A DNA stretch of 64,000 bases, from positions 13,158,602-13,222,601 of the forward strand of contig OZ020257.1 of NCBI GenBank assembly GCA_963971285.1, written 5' to 3'. Below are positions 12,173-23,660 of this stretch, one piece after another; positions within the stretch are counted from its first letter, which is position 1; each line of letters starts with the position of its first letter. The notes under the pieces were generated by a model. It did no database searches, was not told the origin of the DNA, and saw only the letters and a program-made list of their open reading frames with translations. This DNA comes from Astropecten irregularis (Eukaryota; Echinodermata; Asteroidea; Paxillosida; Astropectinidae). The position numbers and the translations under genes are program-made.

Positions 12173-12404
12173 AATATGAGAATAGTATAGGCCTGAGCAA
12201 TGTGTTGCTGCCGTGAACCATCGCCGCGTTTAGGCCTGTACTCCCCCGCGTCCCTAGCCTAGCTTAGCCTAGCCGGGCCTGGCAACACTTTCAACCGAAT
12301 CCGAGTTAATTTTGACCCGCAAGACGAAGAATAAGACTAAGAAGGAAAACAAAAATAACAGAGAGCAGGGCAGGGGAGAGCCACATCACAAAAGATTGTT
12401 ACAG

Positions 12405-12415
12405 TATATAAAAAA
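12405..12415 (+). promoter_or_regulatory. Possible TATA box
   Basis: TATATAAAAAA lies about 70 bases upstream of the ATG of the predicted signal-peptide exon 12480-12713. The spacing would put a transcription start near 12435 and leave a 5' UTR of about 45 bases. AT-rich DNA yields such strings by chance, so it is supported only by the exon next to it. Confidence 0.3.
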
Positions 12416-12479
12416 AACTGAAAAAATTAATCCGCATAGCCGTTGTGTTGTAATCCTCACTGACGTGATTACACGGAGA

Positions 12480-12713
12480 ATGGGAACACCTTGGGCGACT
12501 TTAATTAAGGGATATTTGCCACTAGTTGTTTCTTTAGCAGTTAATCAAGCGGTGAGAAGCCAAGACGCTTCCGGGGTTTGTAGGCCGAAAATCTGTCGGG
12601 TTCAACGGGGAAGGAAGATTTGCCCGCGCGGTCGATCGGTCGGTGGGTTCGGTCGGGCCGTGGTATACTCCCCCATCACACGGCCGGCCCCGGAGCCGTG
12701 GCTGCGTTGGAGA
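12480..12713 (+). CDS. Predicted first coding exon of a secreted or membrane protein
   Basis: An ATG opens 78 codons that end exactly at a consensus donor (AGA|GTAAGT, intron from 12714). Residues about 12-24 are hydrophobic (YLPLVVSLAVNQA), followed by VRSQDASG, which fits a signal peptide cleaved near residue 27. Then comes a Cys- and Arg-rich stretch with Cys at 34, 39 and 48 (VCRPKICRV, RKICPRG), and a proline-rich tail ending PAPEPWLRWR. The block is GC-rich against AT-rich surroundings, and a TATA-like box lies about 70 bp upstream. The exon leaves in phase 0. No family was recognised, and the downstream exon was not found in the window. A chance open frame remains possible. Confidence 0.45.
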
Positions 12714-12954
12714 GTAAGTTGCCCTGCCGTGCCCCGCAAACAATGGACCCATTTTTTTAACACGGGAACTAATAATCATAATAATAATATTAATGCAAAA
12801 ATTAAGTTACTAAATTTGTGTTTTCATCTCTAAAAATGACAAAAAGAGATCATATAACTCCCTCCCCACACAATTTAAATTGTAGTTCATAAATGTATTC
12901 AATAACCAGGATTGAGTGCAGTATGACGCTATACTTGCTACCATTTTGCATTAT

Positions 12955-13087
12955 GGGTGCATTCGTTTAGCTCCCCCGAGTCGACACCAGTCAACCTCGT
13001 CCCCCCCCCATTCTCTGGCTTGTTTTGTGCAGTAAAACACGACCATTCCCAGTAAGGGCTGACCCGTGTTAGCTAAACGAATGCACC
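12955..13087. mobile_element. Short hAT-like MITE
   Basis: Inverted ends 'gggtgcattcgtttagct' (12955-12972) and 'agctaaacgaatgcacc' (13071-13087), about 133 bp apart, with a C run inside. The assignment to hAT is a guess from length and end type; no clear 8-bp duplication is visible. Confidence 0.6.
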
Positions 13088-13967
13088 GGGCATCCTAGAC
13101 GGTATACAGCGAATTAATTTTACAAGTCAATTCGAAGGCGTTTCGGAGGTCATAAAAATGAGTAGTGGTCGGGGCTAATTGGAGCTTCTAATTAAATCCA
13201 GAACGGACGAAGAAGAGATTCGGAGAGAGAGAGAGCTGAGAGGACAAAAAAAATTGGAAAGAGTAGCGAAAGCTGGCCTGACGGGGCTTTTGACCGTGAT
13301 GGAGCCCTCGGCGCTTCGTCACGGGGGAGAGGTCCGGGCGCCCACAACGCAAGTCCATAATGATGATTAAATTTTTTGTCATCGAAAATGGAAATCCTGA
13401 TTAAAACATCGCGAGAGGAGGAAAAAAAAAGAGGACTCTTAGAGAGTTTATTATACAAAGAAATGGGATGACTCGTAAACTATAACTGGATAGAAACATG
13501 AGTGGACGAGCTAGCCAGTTCTGACATGTCATACATATTTCATTAGTTTGGAAGTCGGGCACAAGTCCTGCAAAATGGATGGCTGATCGAGTGGAACTCA
13601 TAAAAGCTCTTTGTCACGAAAAAAATACCCGAAATAAAACCGAAAGCAGCAAAACTTCTGCTTGAATTCCAAAACGTTGTTGTAATGAGGGCATGATCGC
13701 TGGCCAATGGATGGAGTGCATGGGTGGCTGATTTCAAAAACAAATGGCCGGAAAAGCCAGGGTTGAATTGGTTAAAAATAAGTACACGCAACAACAAATT
13801 TCAATGGTGCAAATATGCCCACAATGAACCGCAGTTTTCCGTAAAAAAAAAATGCCCAAACAATTTTCACGAGCTCCATAATCCTTTTGTCAATATCTCA
13901 TAATATCTTAATCATATTAAACTTCTTGTTTAATTACACATCCGCTCGTAATCATAATCATATTCAT
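13088..13967. other. Intergenic sequence
   Basis: A purine-rich patch near 13205-13255 (GA-rich) gives a charged plus-strand frame (13179-13370) with no splice or family support. Nothing else was seen. Confidence 0.35.
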
Positions 13968-14178
13968 CAACAACAACAACAACAAACAACAACAAAAATT
14001 AACAAAAACAGCAACAAACAACATTCAACAGTAGCAAATAACAAGTCAACAACAACATCAACAACAACAATGATAACAACAACAGCACAACAACAATCAC
14101 AAACAGCAATCAACAACAACAACAGCAGCAGCACAACAACAACAGCAACCAACAGCAATCAACAACAAACAACAATAA
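13968..14178. repeat. (CAA)n-rich low-complexity tract
   Basis: About 210 bp of impure CAA/ACA trinucleotides with CAG and ATT interruptions. It opens long Gln/Asn/Thr-rich frames on one strand and Val/Leu-rich frames on the other, which are composition artefacts. Confidence 0.85.
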
Positions 14179-14247
14179 ATAAAAACAACCGAAAAACGAT
14201 TTCTGAATTTGCTTTTCTGCCATTACCAAAAGTGTATCTTAATCATT

Positions 14248-14594
14248 CTTTGGTAGCATATACTGAAACAGAAATCTTCACAGATTTACCTATAACTTAC
14301 AGAGTATAAATATGGTGATGGTAGAAACATAAACCATTTAAGTTTTCCGCCTGTAATGCTGTATTTATCCAGAAATTAGTAAAACCAAAGACCGAAAACA
14401 ATTTTGATCTTTAAAAGATAAAAAATAACGGTGCCCAAAAGGTTTTTTTTTAATACTGTGGCTGTTTTTCTCAAAAAGTACATGGGCACCGTATGGGACT
14501 GGAAATGTCACAGATGACTGTTACTGTATCTTTCTTGATATTTTTGCCCATGAATTTGCATTTCTTTGACAAAAAACAAAGTATGATATTACCT
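14248..14594 (+). mobile_element. TTAA-1 MITE, forward copy with decayed left tip
   Basis: The left tip is eroded (ttctttggtagcatatactg). The centre has 'tgatctttaaaagata'. The right end is intact, 'gtatgatattacct' followed by TTAA. Confidence 0.8.
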
Positions 14595-14680
14595 TTAAAT
14601 TCACGATTCTCGTGCTCTTTTTTAATACACATTTCATACGAATGGACGCTTTATTAAGAAACAAAATGGTACCACAGTCA

Positions 14681-15110
<430 letters not shown>

Positions 15111-15166
15111 TAGTACTGCATTTAAATTTGTACAAAAACGACTGCAAAGATCGAAGTGTTGTGTAC

Positions 15167-15326
15167 CTAATTCTGGTTGTTTGGGACTGACTTCGCCTTC
15201 GCTCTCTTCGTCCGGTGATGGCGTGCGAGACAACGCCCTGGCGGGTTGGTCATGATGATGATGCTGGCAAGTGGACAGATGATTACCGAGCAACAAGGAG
15301 TCCGGAGAATCGCGTGGACACACCGC
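15167..15326 (-). CDS. SKOR: SKOR corepressor, second coding exon (partial gene)
   Basis: Reading leftwards, a strong acceptor (pyrimidine tract ..CCCCTCTTCTTCTCAG) opens 53 codons plus one base, closing at donor TTAG|GTACAC. The entry frame is phase 0, exactly what exon 16748-18532 leaves. The translation starts AVCPRDSPDS, has a His run (QHHHHDQ) and an acidic Ser/Pro stretch, SRTPSPDEESEGEVSPKQPE, resembling the low-complexity linker between the DNA-binding-like core and C-terminal coiled coil of SKOR proteins. The intron of about 1.4 kb between the two exons holds a mariner-like MITE. The linkage is inferred from strand, phase and splice sites, not from direct sequence recognition. The exon leaves in phase 1, so at least one more exon is expected to the left. 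Confidence 0.6.
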
Positions 15327-15495
15327 CTGAGAAGAAGAGGGGAGGTAATTATATTCAGTCGAGGAGAAAAAGAGACCAATTTTCCAGCCCAGTGCAGACC
15401 TAAAAGCTGGTGTAGTTTCGCAAAACAGCTGCTATGCTGTGGATATATTGAAGAATAAGTTTTGTGCGCCCTGCCGTTGTTATTTAACACTTATT

Positions 15496-15952
15496 ACAGC
15501 GTGTCCCAAAAAAAAAAACAACACTTTGTCGGGAACCATTAGGCCTATGTTAAAATTAAACTGTTAATCACTTCAAGATTCAGCTATATGATACAATCAT
15601 GTCTTGGCTATCACCATGTAGAATTTAAGCCAAATTGGGCAGAAATTGGCGAAAATATGACCAATTGAAAAAAGTACTCTTCAAAAACAAATTTGCAGTA
15701 TTTCTGAATAAGTGGTCAATACACACATAATGTGTATTGAAATAAACTATGAAAATCAGGTTTCGAGGTTGGGTAATTCAGTCTTAGTTTTTTCCCCTCA
15801 ATTTCAGTCCAATTTTGCTCAAATTCTACATGGTGATAGCCAAGACATGGCTATATGACATATCTGAATCTTGAAGCGAAAAACAGTTTAAATTTCATAT
15901 AACAGTTCTCAACACAAAGTGTTGTGGGTTTTTTTTGGGAGAGGGGGGACAC
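15496..15952. mobile_element. Mariner-like MITE (ACAGCGTGTCCC ends)
   Basis: Left end 'acagcgtgtcccaaaaaa', right end 'ggggggacac'. The interior matches the copy at 56740-57159 ('atgtcttggctatcaccatg', 'caattttgctcaaattctac'). It also contains two internal inverted blocks: the 'tcttggctatcaccatgtag' segment recurs in reverse complement near the right side. It lies within the SKOR intron. Confidence 0.8.
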
Positions 15953-16747
15953 CCAGCCCGTATACAGGAAAGTTATTGATAAAATAAAATTCTTCTACAA
16001 ACTTGCTCGATTTCGCATGCAGTGCTGGACTTGGCCAGATGCGGTGCCGTGTTTTGCCCGCTGGTCAACTATTTGACTGTTAATTGGTGGTTTTCGTTTG
16101 TTTCTCTTTGCTACGTGGTCAGCACTCAGCAGTCCTTTTGCCTGCACACTTTTAAAGCTTTACGGTTATTGAACAGTTGATTGCAAATTGACAATCTCTC
16201 TCCCCTCGACCAAAGCCGTTGCCTGTCCTTCAGGGCAAAGCTTTGTGTAGCCTGAGAGGAGCATTGAAGGCATTTTTAGGTTCGTTCACGTGCCAGTGAA
16301 TAGTGGCTCTTGCTTGGTGCGGCGACAGACCAATTAGCCACACTGCCAAGCATGGTTTAGGACATCCTGCCTCAATATCGCTATGTTCAATTATGGTTTT
16401 AAAAAAATTACATTACAGGAGTTTTGTTAATTACAATAATGACTTGATATAGCATTATAATGATTCTTCAGTTTGAGGTGAAGACTGTATTCTTGTCAGA
16501 AACACACAATGGGCCAAAGATTGTTTTTGTCAAAGAAATATGTTTTGCTGGAACGTTAATCAGAAACAGTGGTCATGTTTGTTGCTCGTGTTTTCCCCTT
16601 GAGTGGGGAATATTTGCCGCTAGTTTAATTGACTCAACAGACAGTAAATATGGTAATGATGACATCGCTCGCACCTGAGACCTGTGATTACAGCGTCCAA
16701 TCCGCAAAAACATCAATTAATTAAAAAAAGGGAAGATGCTCTCTCAC
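15953..16747 (-). other. Remaining SKOR intron sequence
   Basis: The part of the intron from the MITE to the donor at 16747. No repeat or conserved frame was recognised. A plus-strand open frame at 16460-16678 has no support. Confidence 0.5.
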
Positions 16748-18532
16748 CTCTTCTACCGGGCTATTCCGTTTGGGGCGGAATTTCTCGAGGTCACGCCGGC
16801 TCTCAGCCCTGCCGTCTGGCGAATTGGCACCTGCGTCCGTGTCTGATCGCCCGGCGCTGCTCGGTGACCTGTTCGCGGTCGCCTCGGAGTCGCCCGGCTT
16901 ATCGGCCGGATCAGCAGCGTCCAGGGTAACTTTGAGAGTCTTGGGGCTGGTGAGACTCGTTGGAGATCTGATGGAGCGATCTTTGTCCATTTTGATTTTA
17001 ACCTGATGGTGGTGGTGGTTCATAAGATGATGGGGGCTGAGGTTTGCGTGGTGCTGACGAACAGAGAGGCAACAGTCTTCCATTTTCGTGGGGAATAAGA
17101 AGCGTTCGGCTCCCACGAAGGGTCTGTCGTTGTCGAGCAGGCCCTTGCCTGTCAGCACGGGCTGGAAGGCTGAGGAGTAGTAGGCGCTCCTCGGTCTCAG
17201 ATCCGGGAGGTAGTGATGGCGACTCGATGGTAAGGTCTTCGGTATGAGACCGCCGAGTTTGGCCGAGTCCAGGTCGTCCCATTGGTGGGATTTCTTCGAC
17301 GATGTGCCGGTGCGAGATTGGGTCATGTCTGCTGCTACGGTGTGCATATCGGTGTCTGGATCGACGAGGGGCGGGTAGTAGGTTGAACCGGTGGGGAAGG
17401 GCATGCGGAGGGCTTTTGGCCACAAGGATGCCGCCTGGATGGGGTAACCGGCCCGGCCGCCTCCCCAAACCAGCTCCATGAACGGGTTCTGTCGGAAAGC
17501 CGGTGGGGACAGCTGCCCGGGGAAAATGGCTCCCACTGGGTAGGGCAGGGTAGAGGCCATCGAATGGTCCTCTGGCAAAGAATCGCCGATGGATGATGAC
17601 ACGGGACGGCTGGGGATGGGCATGAGAGGATAGGAGATGCCTACAGCTACAGGTGGGGTAGTACGGTCGCCGTGAGAGTTCTGCTGGTAGCGGTTCCTCT
17701 TCGGAGGACTCGGCAGAAGACGTTGGGCCTCGTTGCCTAGAGAATCCCCCACAGCCCGACCGAAGGAAGACGGGGCCAGCTTACTTGAACTCTCGCAGAA
17801 AGACCTCTTGCGGCTGCCTCCGTTGAACATGGCTTTCACATCTTCCCAAGCATGAAGCAGATCCTCAGGAGGGTTTGGGTCCACAAGCTTGATGTGCCTC
17901 CTCCAGGAGTTGAAATTGGGCCCGTCCGGAGGGTGGAACTTAGAGGTCGGCGTGCGGTGAGCGTGGAAAATGAACTTGTTGGGGGACGAGAAGAGGTTGC
18001 AGTAGGTGCATCTGATACACTTGGCCCTGGAGGAGTTGTAGCGGGACGGGACGAAGGCCCCGCGGCAGCCCCATGTGCACTCGTGGTACACGTCGAAGGA
18101 GAAGTTGTCCGGGAGTTTGGGCGGCGTGTTCTCGGTCAGGAAGGACTTGCAGAGACGCTCTGCCTCCCGCTTGTTGATCATGCCGCACCGGCGAGAGGAC
18201 ACGGGCATGGCGTTGGCTCGCCGGAGTATCTCCAGCTGGACCGGGGTGCACTGAACACAGTTGATGCCCAGAGCCACGCGGCGGTTGTGGATCTCGTTGT
18301 AGCTGAACTTCTTGAGGAGGGTGGTGGAGATCTGGGCGAGACATAGCCGCTCGATGCCGTCAATGACCAAGGCAGCGATGGGGACACCGAATAGATTGAC
18401 GGTGTAGCACTGGTTGGTCGTCATGCTACTCCCACCGCAGTCCTGTTCAGTAGGCTTGCAACTTTCTCGACTCTGATGCTGGGACGAACGACTAGCGCTC
18501 TGCTTCAGGCTCGAATTGGTCGGGTCCTCCAT
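16748..18532 (-). CDS. SKOR: SKI-family transcriptional corepressor SKOR/fussel, first coding exon
   Basis: SKOR proteins are nuclear corepressors related to Ski/Sno and Dachshund that act with Smads and homeodomain factors, mainly in neurons. From ATG at 18532 (MEDPTNSS) the exon encodes 595 residues. Residues ~42-133 form the Ski/Sno/Dac domain (YTVNLFGVPIAALVIDG, LLKKFSYNEIHNRRVALG). Residues ~143-218 are the SAND-like Smad4-binding zinc module with Cys/His ligands in HECTWGC, KCIRCTYC and FIFHAHR. The signature EDVKAMFNGGSRKR follows. The rest is Ser/Pro/His-rich linker with NHHHHQVKIKMDKD. The C-terminal coiled coil is absent, as expected for later exons. The exon ends at donor GAAGAG|GTGAGA in phase 0. 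The open frame continues 16 codons upstream of this ATG without another ATG; an upstream acceptor-like AG near 18553 suggests the ATG may lie in a second transcript exon. High GC against AT-rich flanks. Confidence 0.93.
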
Positions 18533-18771
18533 GATAAAAAAGCAGGCTATAATAAGACAAAGATAAAAAGGATACCACACTCAATTAAACCCCATTTTTC
18601 AATACCTGTTTTACAAATCTTAATTTAAGCATAGGAAAATTAGAATTTCAATCTATCGTAAACTGAACCACTACTAAAATTCAAGAACAGACTGTTAAAA
18701 CTGTAATCATCATCTTTTCTTCCTGTTTTTAGATTAAGGGAGATTGTTTGTTGTGAATACAACCTATTTAA

Positions 18772-19131
18772 AGGTACAGTACAGGATTGGTAACATACCC
18801 AAACAGAAATGTTCACAGATTTACGTATCACTTTCAGGGTATGAACTTGGTGCTGGTAGAAAGAAACATACAGTTAAAATCTTTCCGCCTGAAATGGTCC
18901 ATGTATCCAGAAATTAGTAAAACAACGACCGAAAACAGTTTTGATCTCGGGATAAGATAAAAGCCATTCTCATGTTTTATAAGAAAAATGGAGTCGGTTT
19001 TTCGTTATTTTCTCGTGACTCAGATGTCCGATTGAGCTCAAATTTTCACAGGTTTATTATTTCATATACATGTTTGATCAGACAATGTGTGAGTACTGTT
19101 CTGTGACCTTCACCAATCATGTATTATACAT
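18772..19131 (+). mobile_element. TTAA-2 MITE, full forward copy
   Basis: Starts after TTAA with 'aggtacagtacaggattgg'. It shares the left module with TTAA-1, then has the family-2 right module ('cgtgactcagatgtccgatt', 'gagctcaaattttcacagg') and ends near 'caccaatcatgtattatac' before TTTAA. It lies about 240 bp upstream of the SKOR start codon. Confidence 0.85.
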
Positions 19132-19814
19132 TTAAGAAAATCAACCACACGCATCCTTGAAAATGCACAATTATAAACATGAACTTGATTTTCTTTCCCT
19201 GATATTTTTGCCCATGAATCTGCATTTCTTTGACTAAAACAAAAGTATGATATTGACCTTTCAAACTGTTCTGAGAAAAATTGCTCTTGCACAACATAAT
19301 TTTTATAGCGCAGAAACGCTTGGTGTATTTTGTGAAAGGCCAAACACAGTAATTTGTGTCCTCATCCATTTTGTGTTCGTCGTACATTGTTTAGCAGTGA
19401 GAATTCTTACTGGCTAACTTATCCATCATTCTCTTTATGATACAACATGGTTTTCTTTTGTACGTTGCTAATGTATTCATTTGGCTTTGAAACGTTTTGC
19501 CTGAATATTTCCCCCTATCTGGTATTATTAGATGAAAGGACTCCCATTGTTTGGGCCAAACAAATACATTTCCTGCCGTAGTTTTAATCACACGACGACG
19601 GCCACACAATAGCCGTTAAATGCCCAAACGCCGTGATCGATGATAGCACATTCACCGCCGACACTTAAAAAAATGTGTACGATAAAGGACGACCCAGAAA
19701 ATGAATATGTCTTAAACGTCAACGACAATGCTATTTTTATAACAGGGTGACTGTAGTGCGTGTATTGGCGTTGCGCCTGCTTCATCGCCGTAAACCAGCT
19801 GCGATGACTGTCTA

Positions 19815-20057
19815 TGGCCCTTTTCCAAACCTCGGCTCCGCCTCCGGCTCCGGCTCCGGCGTTGTCATCCATATGCTGAAAATGTAGGTTGTGGCTTTTC
19901 ATTGAATCTGAATCTCTGTTTTCTTGTTCAAAATAGAGTATCTACTTCCAATCCGTAACCAAAAGCCTCTATTTTGATACCTGTTATTCAAAAATGGAGT
20001 CACGAAATGGAGCCGAAGCCGGAGCCTGAGCCGGAGCCGAGGTTTGGAAAAGGCCCT
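19815..20057. mobile_element. hAT-like MITE with GGCTCC-rich ends
   Basis: Inverted ends 'ggcccttttccaaacctcgg' and 'ccgaggtttggaaaagggcc'-type, each followed inward by short GGCTCC/GGAGCC hexamer runs. The interior has 'catatgctgaaaatgtagg' and 'ctctattttgatacctgtta'. The most compact member of the family; shows the ancestral layout without array expansion. Confidence 0.8.
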
Positions 20058-21196
20058 ATGCATGAAGGGATGACGAAGATCGTGTAGGCCTATACCTTTG
20101 GGATTCCAGATTCGAGAAAAAATTCAACAGGTTCCGTCCTCTCGACTCGAGTCCTCCTTTTTTTCCACGTTCCCATCAGCCACTTACTTTAATTAAACAA
20201 AAAATGCTTCGATGCGGTGCCGGCTTCCGTCACGCTTGGCTCCACATCTCTGGTTCCCCCGACCCCCCCCCCTCTCCCCCTCCCCCACCGTCGCGCCGGC
20301 CGTGTTTCGGAAGTGCTTACGCCGTTTATCAACCAACCATGACTTGAGCGGTGTTTTGTATAGGCCCTACTACTACAACCACATCAGTCGCTTTAATTAA
20401 CATCAGTCATATTATCATCATCCGAGGGTTCGGAAACGACGGTTGTATCATCCGCGCCAGTGCCACGGCCCCCGTAAACCGTCACCATCCCTCCCATCAC
20501 ACACGCCAGGCGGGGGCCGCTGCGCTCGACCAAGAGAATACGAAATGATCACCGGTATATATAATGATGATGATGGTGATACGCTCAGAATTGTCCGGGG
20601 AAAACTAAAGTCAAAACTATTGACGCTGATTAGGTTTTGGGGAGATCCTTCTATATGATGATGCGATCTCTTAAACCCTTTTTGGTTGATTAGGTTCTGC
20701 TATATTAGTCCTTTATAATGCAGTTGGCTGAATTGACGAGGTAATAAATTCTATATATATACGCACTGCTCTGCACCTTAAACCACTCATATACAATCAG
20801 ACGACCGATCAGTATATATATACATGTATATATATATATATAGTCACATCATTATAAATGATCATTTGTTTATGATGTCTAAATTCAAATTAAAGCGGTA
20901 TATTGTGCTATGTGTAATTTATCTAGTTGACATTTAGGTCTGATAGGGCCATGGCTATAGGATGGTTTATTTATATTTCAATATAAAGAGGCGATTTGGA
21001 AGAATAATACGAAGCGTTTTAATTTCTGTCCATTTCGAAGGATAAAATGAAGGAAAGGACACGAATTAAAATGAAATATTTACCTAAATTGAGTTTTAGA
21101 TGAATATGATAGTAGACACAGTGCTAAGTAACCTAGAATGGGGTAAGTAGCACTGACAATTGTAGATATTGGATATGAAAACACGGATCCGGTTAA
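20058..21196. other. Intergenic, with TA-rich microsatellite
   Basis: A C-rich tract lies near 20262-20288 and TA dinucleotide runs at about 20751-20762 and 20814-20843. No gene-like frame was supported. Confidence 0.5.
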
Positions 21197-21445
21197 AGGT
21201 ACAGTATAGTACAGTATTGGTAAATTACCCAAACACTTACAAACAGAAATGATCACAGATTTACGTATAACTTTCAGGGTATGAAGATGGTGCTGGTAGA
21301 ACCATATACCGTTGAAATATTTCCCCTTGAAATGGTGTATTTATCCAGAGAAGAGTAAAACCAATGACCAAAAACAATTTTGATCTTTTAAAGATCAAAA
21401 TTAACAGTGAAAAGACTTGAGAAATACTGTTATACCTTGTGCGTG
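21197..21445 (+). mobile_element. Hybrid MITE: TTAA-2 left, TTAA-1 centre
   Basis: Begins after TTAA with the family-2 tip 'aggtacagtatagtacagta' but at the centre switches to the family-1 palindrome 'gatcttttaaagatc' and 'gtgaaaagacttgagaaata', then truncates. Direct evidence of exchange between families. Confidence 0.7.
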
Positions 21446-21509
21446 TTCTGATATACTGAGAACATAGTGAATACGAAGATCAAGCCATTCCCTATAATAA
21501 TAACGCAAA

Positions 21510-21820
21510 ATATAGACCTTTCTTTTCAAATCACAGCCCAAGTTTTTTCCAACCAAGATGGCGGAAACTATTGCGAGCCATCAAAGCCAGGCATACAAAA
21601 TAGCCACAATTTGTACACAAAATTAAAAGATATTGCTGAATGTAATGGAAACAACACAAGAAATGGTGGTAATGCATTTTGTACAGTTATGGAAAGTTTG
21701 CGGAAATGTTGAATTTGGTCACGCCGTCTTTCAGTCTGTCGAAAAGACGAAATGATTTCCAACATTTGGCCGCCCATGCCAACGAGTCCATGTTTGTATA
21801 AATAAAATAAAGGTCTATAG
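21510..21820 (-). mobile_element. TATAGACCTTT-ended MITE
   Basis: Ends 'tatagacctttcttt' and 'aaaggtctata' are inverted repeats. The interior ('tccaaccaagatggcgg', 'agccatcaaagcc', 'gacgaaatgatttccaacat') is the reverse complement of the copy at 31986-32313. No coding frame. Confidence 0.75.
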
Positions 21821-22272
21821 TTATATGGATTTCGTAGTGCGTTTAGTTGATGTTCACTATTGTCCATATGTATTATTATCAACGTTGCTGACTGAACCTG
21901 AAACTGAAAGTGTTCTTCGTAAGTACACCATCAATTCTATTCCTTTCTCTATGATTGTACCATGGAGAAATTTCTCCATGCTTGTTCCATCTCAGCTCCC
22001 TTGGGAGCCAAGAGACTCCGAGATGCCACGCTAAAATGTATACATTCAGCTCGATGAGCTAAAAGTCCAACCAAACACAGACACCGACTCGCGACTCCCA
22101 TCTTCACAGGTGGCCATTTACTCCTGTGTAGACAGAAGCCATTAGTGACGAGGTGTCCGGTTCAAACACACAACGATCACAAGGGTTTCACCCTCCGTGG
22201 TTCAAAGTCACACCAAGAATCAAGTGACACTTACACACTGATTAAAACAGAAAAGTTCTGAAATGTTCTCCA

Positions 22273-22612
22273 AGGTACTATCATAAGAAATTTGATAGAA
22301 CAGCTGCAGTGTGTTCATAATTTGATTTGTCATGAAATAAAAACAACTGTGTGACATTTTCAGCTCAAATGAACATTGCAAACAGTAGAAAACCGTTGCA
22401 ATTGTTACTCGAAATTGTAAGGTAATAGTAATTGTGAGGTTTTGATCTCGGAGAGCAAAACTGTTTCTGGTCTTTTGTTGTACTAATTTCTGGATATATA
22501 ACCGCATCATTTCAGGCAAAACAATTTCAACGGTATGTTTGTACCAGGTCTATCTTATATAGTAAATCTATGAACTTGTCTGTTTTGGTTTCCTATACCA
22601 AAGTATGATAAT
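22273..22612 (-). mobile_element. TTAA-3 MITE, third copy
   Basis: Starts 'aggtactatcataag', contains 'gcagtgtgttcataatttg' and 'gatctcggagagcaaaactg', and ends 'accaaagtatgataatc'. It runs directly into a TTAA-1 fragment. Confidence 0.7.
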
Positions 22613-22616
22613 CAAG

Positions 22617-22877
22617 ATCAGATGGTGATGGCAGAAACATAACGTTAAAGAGAGTACCGGTAAAACAAATGACCACAATTATTTTTTGATGTTTTTAAGA
22701 TCAACAATAAAAGAGAAAATATTTTTTTAAATACTGTGGCAATTTTTCAATGTTTTCTCAAAAAATGGGCACCGTATATGACTGAAATTATCACAGATGA
22801 TTGTTACTGTATCTTCCTTGATAATTTTGTCCATGAATCTGCATTTCTTTGACAAAAACCAAAATATGATATTACCT
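22617..22877 (+). mobile_element. TTAA-1 MITE, 5'-truncated copy
   Basis: Joins the TTAA-3 copy at 'gatcagatggtgatggcag'. It follows the family to 'aaatatgatattacct'. The expected TTAA is changed to TTCAA. Confidence 0.7.
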
Positions 22878-23660
22878 TTCAACAACGCAATTTACACCAA
22901 TTGTGATGTCCCGGATGCTAGGGTAAACGCCCTTTTTAATTTGAATCGGAAGTTGGGGCTACTTACAATAACTAGGTTAATACAAATGCTATCAATGCGC
23001 TTTCTGTAAGTCGTTTGTGACTTTGACACAAAAGCTATATCATTATACATAGCTGGGTCGACACCAGGTGATCGGGCGCCCATTATCCAGCAACAAGTTC
23101 AATTTTTCCCACACTTTCCCCCAAGGTCGCCGTTGCCATAGTAACCGCATAATTACACATGCAGATACAACTTCAGTTGTCATACACTAAAGTGTTCGCA
23201 CGTGGTAAAGCTTGTCCTGGTATACGGTACACAATACAAAAGGTATAGGCATAATTATTCACTTTTAATATTCAGTTCATAAAATTCCTCAATTTTTTTC
23301 CACGAATGGTGTGCACGTGCAAAGTGATCGACCGATATGTTGTACGCTATATTCAAATGTAATTCTCTTCAAATTTATCTATATTATAATTGCATATAAA
23401 TATGAGGAAATCTTGGAATTTTAGAGGTCTTTTGTTTGGCTCCATTGACTATAACTAATTCGATAATTGGTTGGCGTGCGCTACGGGGAGGATCGCTATA
23501 GAACGCACGGGTAGCTTGGAAATACTGCTCAGCGTTTACTTCTCCTTTGTTAAAATTCGCGTTGATCGACCGGTTTCGCTCTTTCATATTTTCATACACA
23601 AGAGTAGGCCTAATTTTAGAGAGAGAAACTGAATATGCCGGACACAGTTTGCAGTTTTAA
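22878..23660. other. Intergenic sequence
   Basis: No gene, RNA or shared repeat was recognised. Confidence 0.4.

Noticed and set aside
13179-13370. Charged 63-residue plus frame (DEEEIRRERELRGQKK)
   Set aside because: Arises from a GA-rich patch; no splice sites, promoter or second exon, and it conflicts with minus-strand frames.
13887-14309. 140-residue Gln/Asn/Thr-rich frame
   Set aside because: Translation of an impure (CAA)n tract running into a TTAA-1 MITE; no coding signal outside the tract.
17852-18346. 164-residue plus-strand frame opposite SKOR
   Set aside because: Shadow of the GC-rich SKOR exon; the minus frame encodes a recognised domain.
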